Assembly: GCA_016704425.1 (NCBI GenBank)
Contig: JADJAC010000010.1
Location: 179,501-243,500 of the forward strand
Origin: Sphingomonadales bacterium
Lineage (GTDB): Bacteria > Pseudomonadota > Alphaproteobacteria > Sphingomonadales > Sphingomonadaceae
Direction: 5' to 3'
DNA length: 64,000 nucleotides
The notes under the pieces were generated by a model, which was given only the letters and a program-made list of their open reading frames with translations, searched no databases and was not told the DNA's origin. Positions 61,572 through 64,000 of the stretch are shown here, piece by piece. How positions within the stretch are numbered: position 1 is the stretch's first letter; each line of letters begins with the position of its first letter. Both the position numbers and the translations under genes were made by a program.

Positions 61572-63158
61572 TCAGCGCAAATCAGCCTTCACGAAATCTG
61601 CGCAGCGTTCGCCGATCATGATCGACGGCGCGTTCGTGTTGCCCGAAACCAGCCGCGGCATCACCGACGCGTCGGCGACATAGAGTCCCTCGACGCCGCG
61701 CACGCGCAGTTGAGGATCGCACACGGCATCGTCATCCGATCCCATCCGCGCAGTGCCGACCGGATGGTAGACCGTATCCGCCCGGTTGCGAATCATCTGC
61801 TCGAGCGCAGCATCGTCATCCAGCGGCGTCGCATGCCGGTCCTTCCCGCCATGCTGTGAAAGAGGCGGAGATGTCAGGATCCGGTGAAGCATGCGGACGC
61901 CCTTCTTCATGATCTCCATATCCCGACTGTCGGTCAGGAAGCCTGGATCAATCAGCGGAGCCGCCGCCGGGTCTGCACTGGCAAGCCGGACCGTACCCCG
62001 ACTTTCCGGCCGCAGGACGCAAACGTGCCCTGAAAATCCTGCTTCCTTGACCTTTTCCCGGCCATGATCTTCAAGGATCGCAGGCACGAAATGGAACTGG
62101 AGATCGGGCACAGCGACTTCCGGAGAAGATTTCGCAAAGCCCCCGGCTTCGGCATAGTTGGTTGTCATCGGACCAGTCCGCTTGCGGATCCATTCCCAGA
62201 GCGCACCTGCCGTCCGGAAAATGGTCCTGAGGTTGGTGCCGGTGAAAACCGTGCCGCCGGTTTCAAAGCCCGCGACATAGTCGATGTGATCCTGCAGATT
62301 CTCGCCGACTGACGGCCTATCCACGACAACGGGAATGCCGTGTTCCCGCAAATGGTCGGCAGGGCCGATGCCTGACAGCAGCAGGAGCTGCGCCGTCCCG
62401 AAGACACCGCCTGCCAGGATCACGGCACGCCGGGCCCGGACGGTCCTGCGCTTGCCGCCCTGCATGAAGACCACGCCCGTTGCCCGGCCATCCTCAATCA
62501 GCACACGCTCGACCAGAGCCCCGTTTTCGACCCTCAGCCGCCCCGCATCACGATTGCCCTCCACATAGGCGCGCGCGGACGTCCATCGTTCGCCCTTGCG
62601 CTGGGTCACCTGATAGAGGCCGACGCCTTCGAAGCGGGCGCCGTTGAAGTCCGGGTTGCGTGGCAGTTGCAGAGAGGCGGCGGCCTCGATGAAATCGACG
62701 CTGCCCGGGTTGGGATGGGTCTGGTCGCTGACCGTAAGCGGTCCGTCGCCGCCGTGAAAATCGTCCGCGCCGCGCACATTGCTTTCGGCACGTCTGAAGA
62801 TTGGCAGCACATCCTTGTAGGCCCAGCCATCGCAGCCGAGCGCTGCCCAATTGTCATAATCCCATGCACAGCCGCGAATATAGACCATTGCATTGATCGC
62901 GGAGGAGCCGCCCAGGCCCCGCCCCCGCGGCTGATATCCCGTCCGGCCATTGAGGCCGGGCTGCGGAACAGTTTCGAACTGCCAGTTGGTGCTGGCCGGA
63001 AGGAAGGGAAACAGGCCCGGCGCGCGCACGCGGATGTCGGTGTTCCTGCCACCCGCCTCAATCAGGCAGACGGAATATTTTCCATCTTCTGAAAGTCGAC
63101 CCGCTGCCGCGCTACCGCCAGAACCGCCGCCAATCACGACGATATCGAATTCATCCAC
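61572..63158 (-). CDS. GMC-family FAD oxidoreductase (choline/alcohol dehydrogenase-like)
   Basis: This 528-residue flavoprotein of the glucose-methanol-choline family oxidises an alcohol. It has the FAD motif FDIVVIGGGSGGSAAAGRLSEDG, the GMC signature PRGRGLGGSSAINAMVYIRG, and the catalytic end HPVGTARMG...VADASVMPRLVSGNTNAPSIMIGERCAD. The best start is GTG 63158, overlapping the upstream desaturase stop by 8 bases; a longer frame to 63287 lies inside that gene. Substrate unknown, possibly an aliphatic or aromatic alcohol. Confidence 0.92.
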   Translation of the reverse strand: MDEFDIVVIGGGSGGSAAAGRLSEDGKYSVCLIEAGGRNTDIRVRAPGLFPFLPASTNWQFETVPQPGLNGRTGYQPRGRGLGGSSAINAMVYIRGCAWDYDNWAALGCDGWAYKDVLPIFRRAESNVRGADDFHGGDGPLTVSDQTHPNPGSVDFIEAAASLQLPRNPDFNGARFEGVGLYQVTQRKGERWTSARAYVEGNRDAGRLRVENGALVERVLIEDGRATGVVFMQGGKRRTVRARRAVILAGGVFGTAQLLLLSGIGPADHLREHGIPVVVDRPSVGENLQDHIDYVAGFETGGTVFTGTNLRTIFRTAGALWEWIRKRTGPMTTNYAEAGGFAKSSPEVAVPDLQFHFVPAILEDHGREKVKEAGFSGHVCVLRPESRGTVRLASADPAAAPLIDPGFLTDSRDMEIMKKGVRMLHRILTSPPLSQHGGKDRHATPLDDDAALEQMIRNRADTVYHPVGTARMGSDDDAVCDPQLRVRGVEGLYVADASVMPRLVSGNTNAPSIMIGERCADFVKADLR

Positions 63159-64000
63159 CCTGTTGCTCCTGCCATCTCTGCTTGATCGTATCGGACGTGT
63201 CGCGGCTGCCATCATGGCTCCATCCAGGCGGGCCGAACAGATAGCCGAGCTTTGCCCCGAACGGGGCAGCCCAGAGGTCCTTTGCAATACCGATCCATTC
63301 GTGGAAAACGCTCCAGAGGAGATTGAACGTCCCCAATTGTTTCACAATGCCATAACGGATCGGCTCGTCATCGACTTCGGGCGTAAAGCTTCCGAACATC
63401 CGGTCCCAGATGATGAAGACACCCGCATAGTTCGCGTCAAGATACCGTGGATTGGTCGCATGATGCACCCGGTGGTGACTCGGCGTATTCATGACCGCCT
63501 CGAACCAGCGCGGAAGACGATCGATGGCCTCGGTATGAATCCAGAATTGATAGATGAGGTTGAGCCCGCCAACAAAGAACACCATCGCCGGGTGGAAGCC
63601 GATCAGCATCAGCGGCAAGCGAAAAGCGAACGATCCGGCGATGAAGCCTGTCCAGGTCTGCCGGAGTGCGGTCGAAAGATTGTAATGCTGGCTGGAATGG
63701 TGATTGACATGGCTCGCCCAGAACCAGCGGACGCGATGCGCAGTACGGTGAAAGACGTAATAGGCAAAATCGTCGAGCACGAAGCAGGCAATCCAGGCCC
63801 ACCAGGCGAAGGGGATCGTGATCGCGCGATACTGGTAGAGCCAGACAGACAGACCGAAGATCAGCGCACCTGTCAGGGCCCCGGCAACCGAGCTGCCGAA
63901 GCCGAAGAGCAACGACGTGAGCGTGTCCTTTGGCTCATATTTCTCCGGTGCCCGGAAACGGGCCCATATCATTTCAATGAGGATCAGCAGCACAAAGACT
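63151..64000 (-). CDS. Sterol desaturase/fatty acid hydroxylase family membrane protein, 5' end outside window
   Basis: At least 283 codons of an FA_hydroxylase superfamily di-iron membrane enzyme. The histidine boxes are DFAYYVFHRTAHRVRWFWASHVNHHSSQHYN and MNTPSHHRVHHATNPRYLDANYAGVFIIWDRMFGSF. Hydrophobic helices surround them. The frame is open to the window end with no clear start, so the gene is probably partial. It overlaps the GMC oxidoreductase gene downstream; the pair may act on one lipid or alcohol substrate (inference). Confidence 0.9.
   Translation of the reverse strand, partial: VFVLLILIEMIWARFRAPEKYEPKDTLTSLLFGFGSSVAGALTGALIFGLSVWLYQYRAITIPFAWWAWIACFVLDDFAYYVFHRTAHRVRWFWASHVNHHSSQHYNLSTALRQTWTGFIAGSFAFRLPLMLIGFHPAMVFFVGGLNLIYQFWIHTEAIDRLPRWFEAVMNTPSHHRVHHATNPRYLDANYAGVFIIWDRMFGSFTPEVDDEPIRYGIVKQLGTFNLLWSVFHEWIGIAKDLWAAPFGAKLGYLFGPPGWSHDGSRDTSDTIKQRWQEQQGG

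Overview
The window is a chromosomal segment of an alphaproteobacterium, most probably of the order Sphingomonadales. This is inferred from a GcrA cell-cycle regulator, a petABC bc1 operon, a TIGR02300-type protein, plant/alphaproteobacterial-type GshA, oxygen-dependent HemF, and gene strings typical of sphingomonads (argD-argF-hslO, aroA-cmk-rpsA-ihfB). Most genes are GC-rich and tightly packed, with many 1-4 base start/stop overlaps.

Bases 1-34000 are mainly core genome. They hold the end of murA, a PilZ protein, a DUF445 protein, an RND efflux pair, a bc1 complex operon (petA-petB-petC), trmL-hemF, lipB, queC-queE, argD-argF-hslO, an ABC-2 permease, gcrA, a BlaI/M56-peptidase pair with a clear operator, a metallo-beta-lactamase-fold hydrolase, a lysozyme-like protein, nadA-nadC, an RNase T2, a solute-binding lipoprotein, tRNA-Leu(TAA) and ihfB. 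Bases 34164-40823 hold rpsA, cmk, a small membrane gene, aroA and a TIGR02300 gene. A three-gene cassette on the opposite strand (36268-38176) splits rpsA from cmk. It encodes a lysozyme/chitosanase-like enzyme followed by two LprI-type (lysozyme-inhibitor-like) exported proteins, and looks like a muralytic effector with its protection genes.

From tRNA-Ala(GGC) at 40869 to about 59840 the window is an accessory region. It starts with the C-terminal remnant of a large serine recombinase. Next comes a CBASS-like anti-phage cassette, read right to left: a broken DUF2235 hydrolase, a bacterial HORMA protein, a CD-NTase nucleotide cyclase, and a truncated DUF6602 protein with a nuclease-like D...ExK motif. 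No TRIP13 ATPase is present. Further on are a secreted ComEC-like metallohydrolase, an RHS-repeat protein with a glycine-rich hydrophobic C-terminal tip and an overlapping 75-residue membrane protein (candidate toxin/immunity pair), and a complete-looking His-Xaa-Ser peptide-modification system (hxsA-D-B-C) whose hxsB carries a frameshift. Two decayed IS3-family elements follow, then purU and a GreA/B-like gene. The region ends with an intergenic stretch of roughly 22-base direct repeats.

The right edge (59842-64000) holds a Sel1-repeat protein, a GMC oxidoreductase and a sterol desaturase-family protein that runs off the window. The accessory part reads as a much-recombined defence and inter-bacterial-competition island beside a tRNA gene. 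The core part is housekeeping metabolism: respiration, haem, lipoate, NAD, arginine, queuosine and translation.
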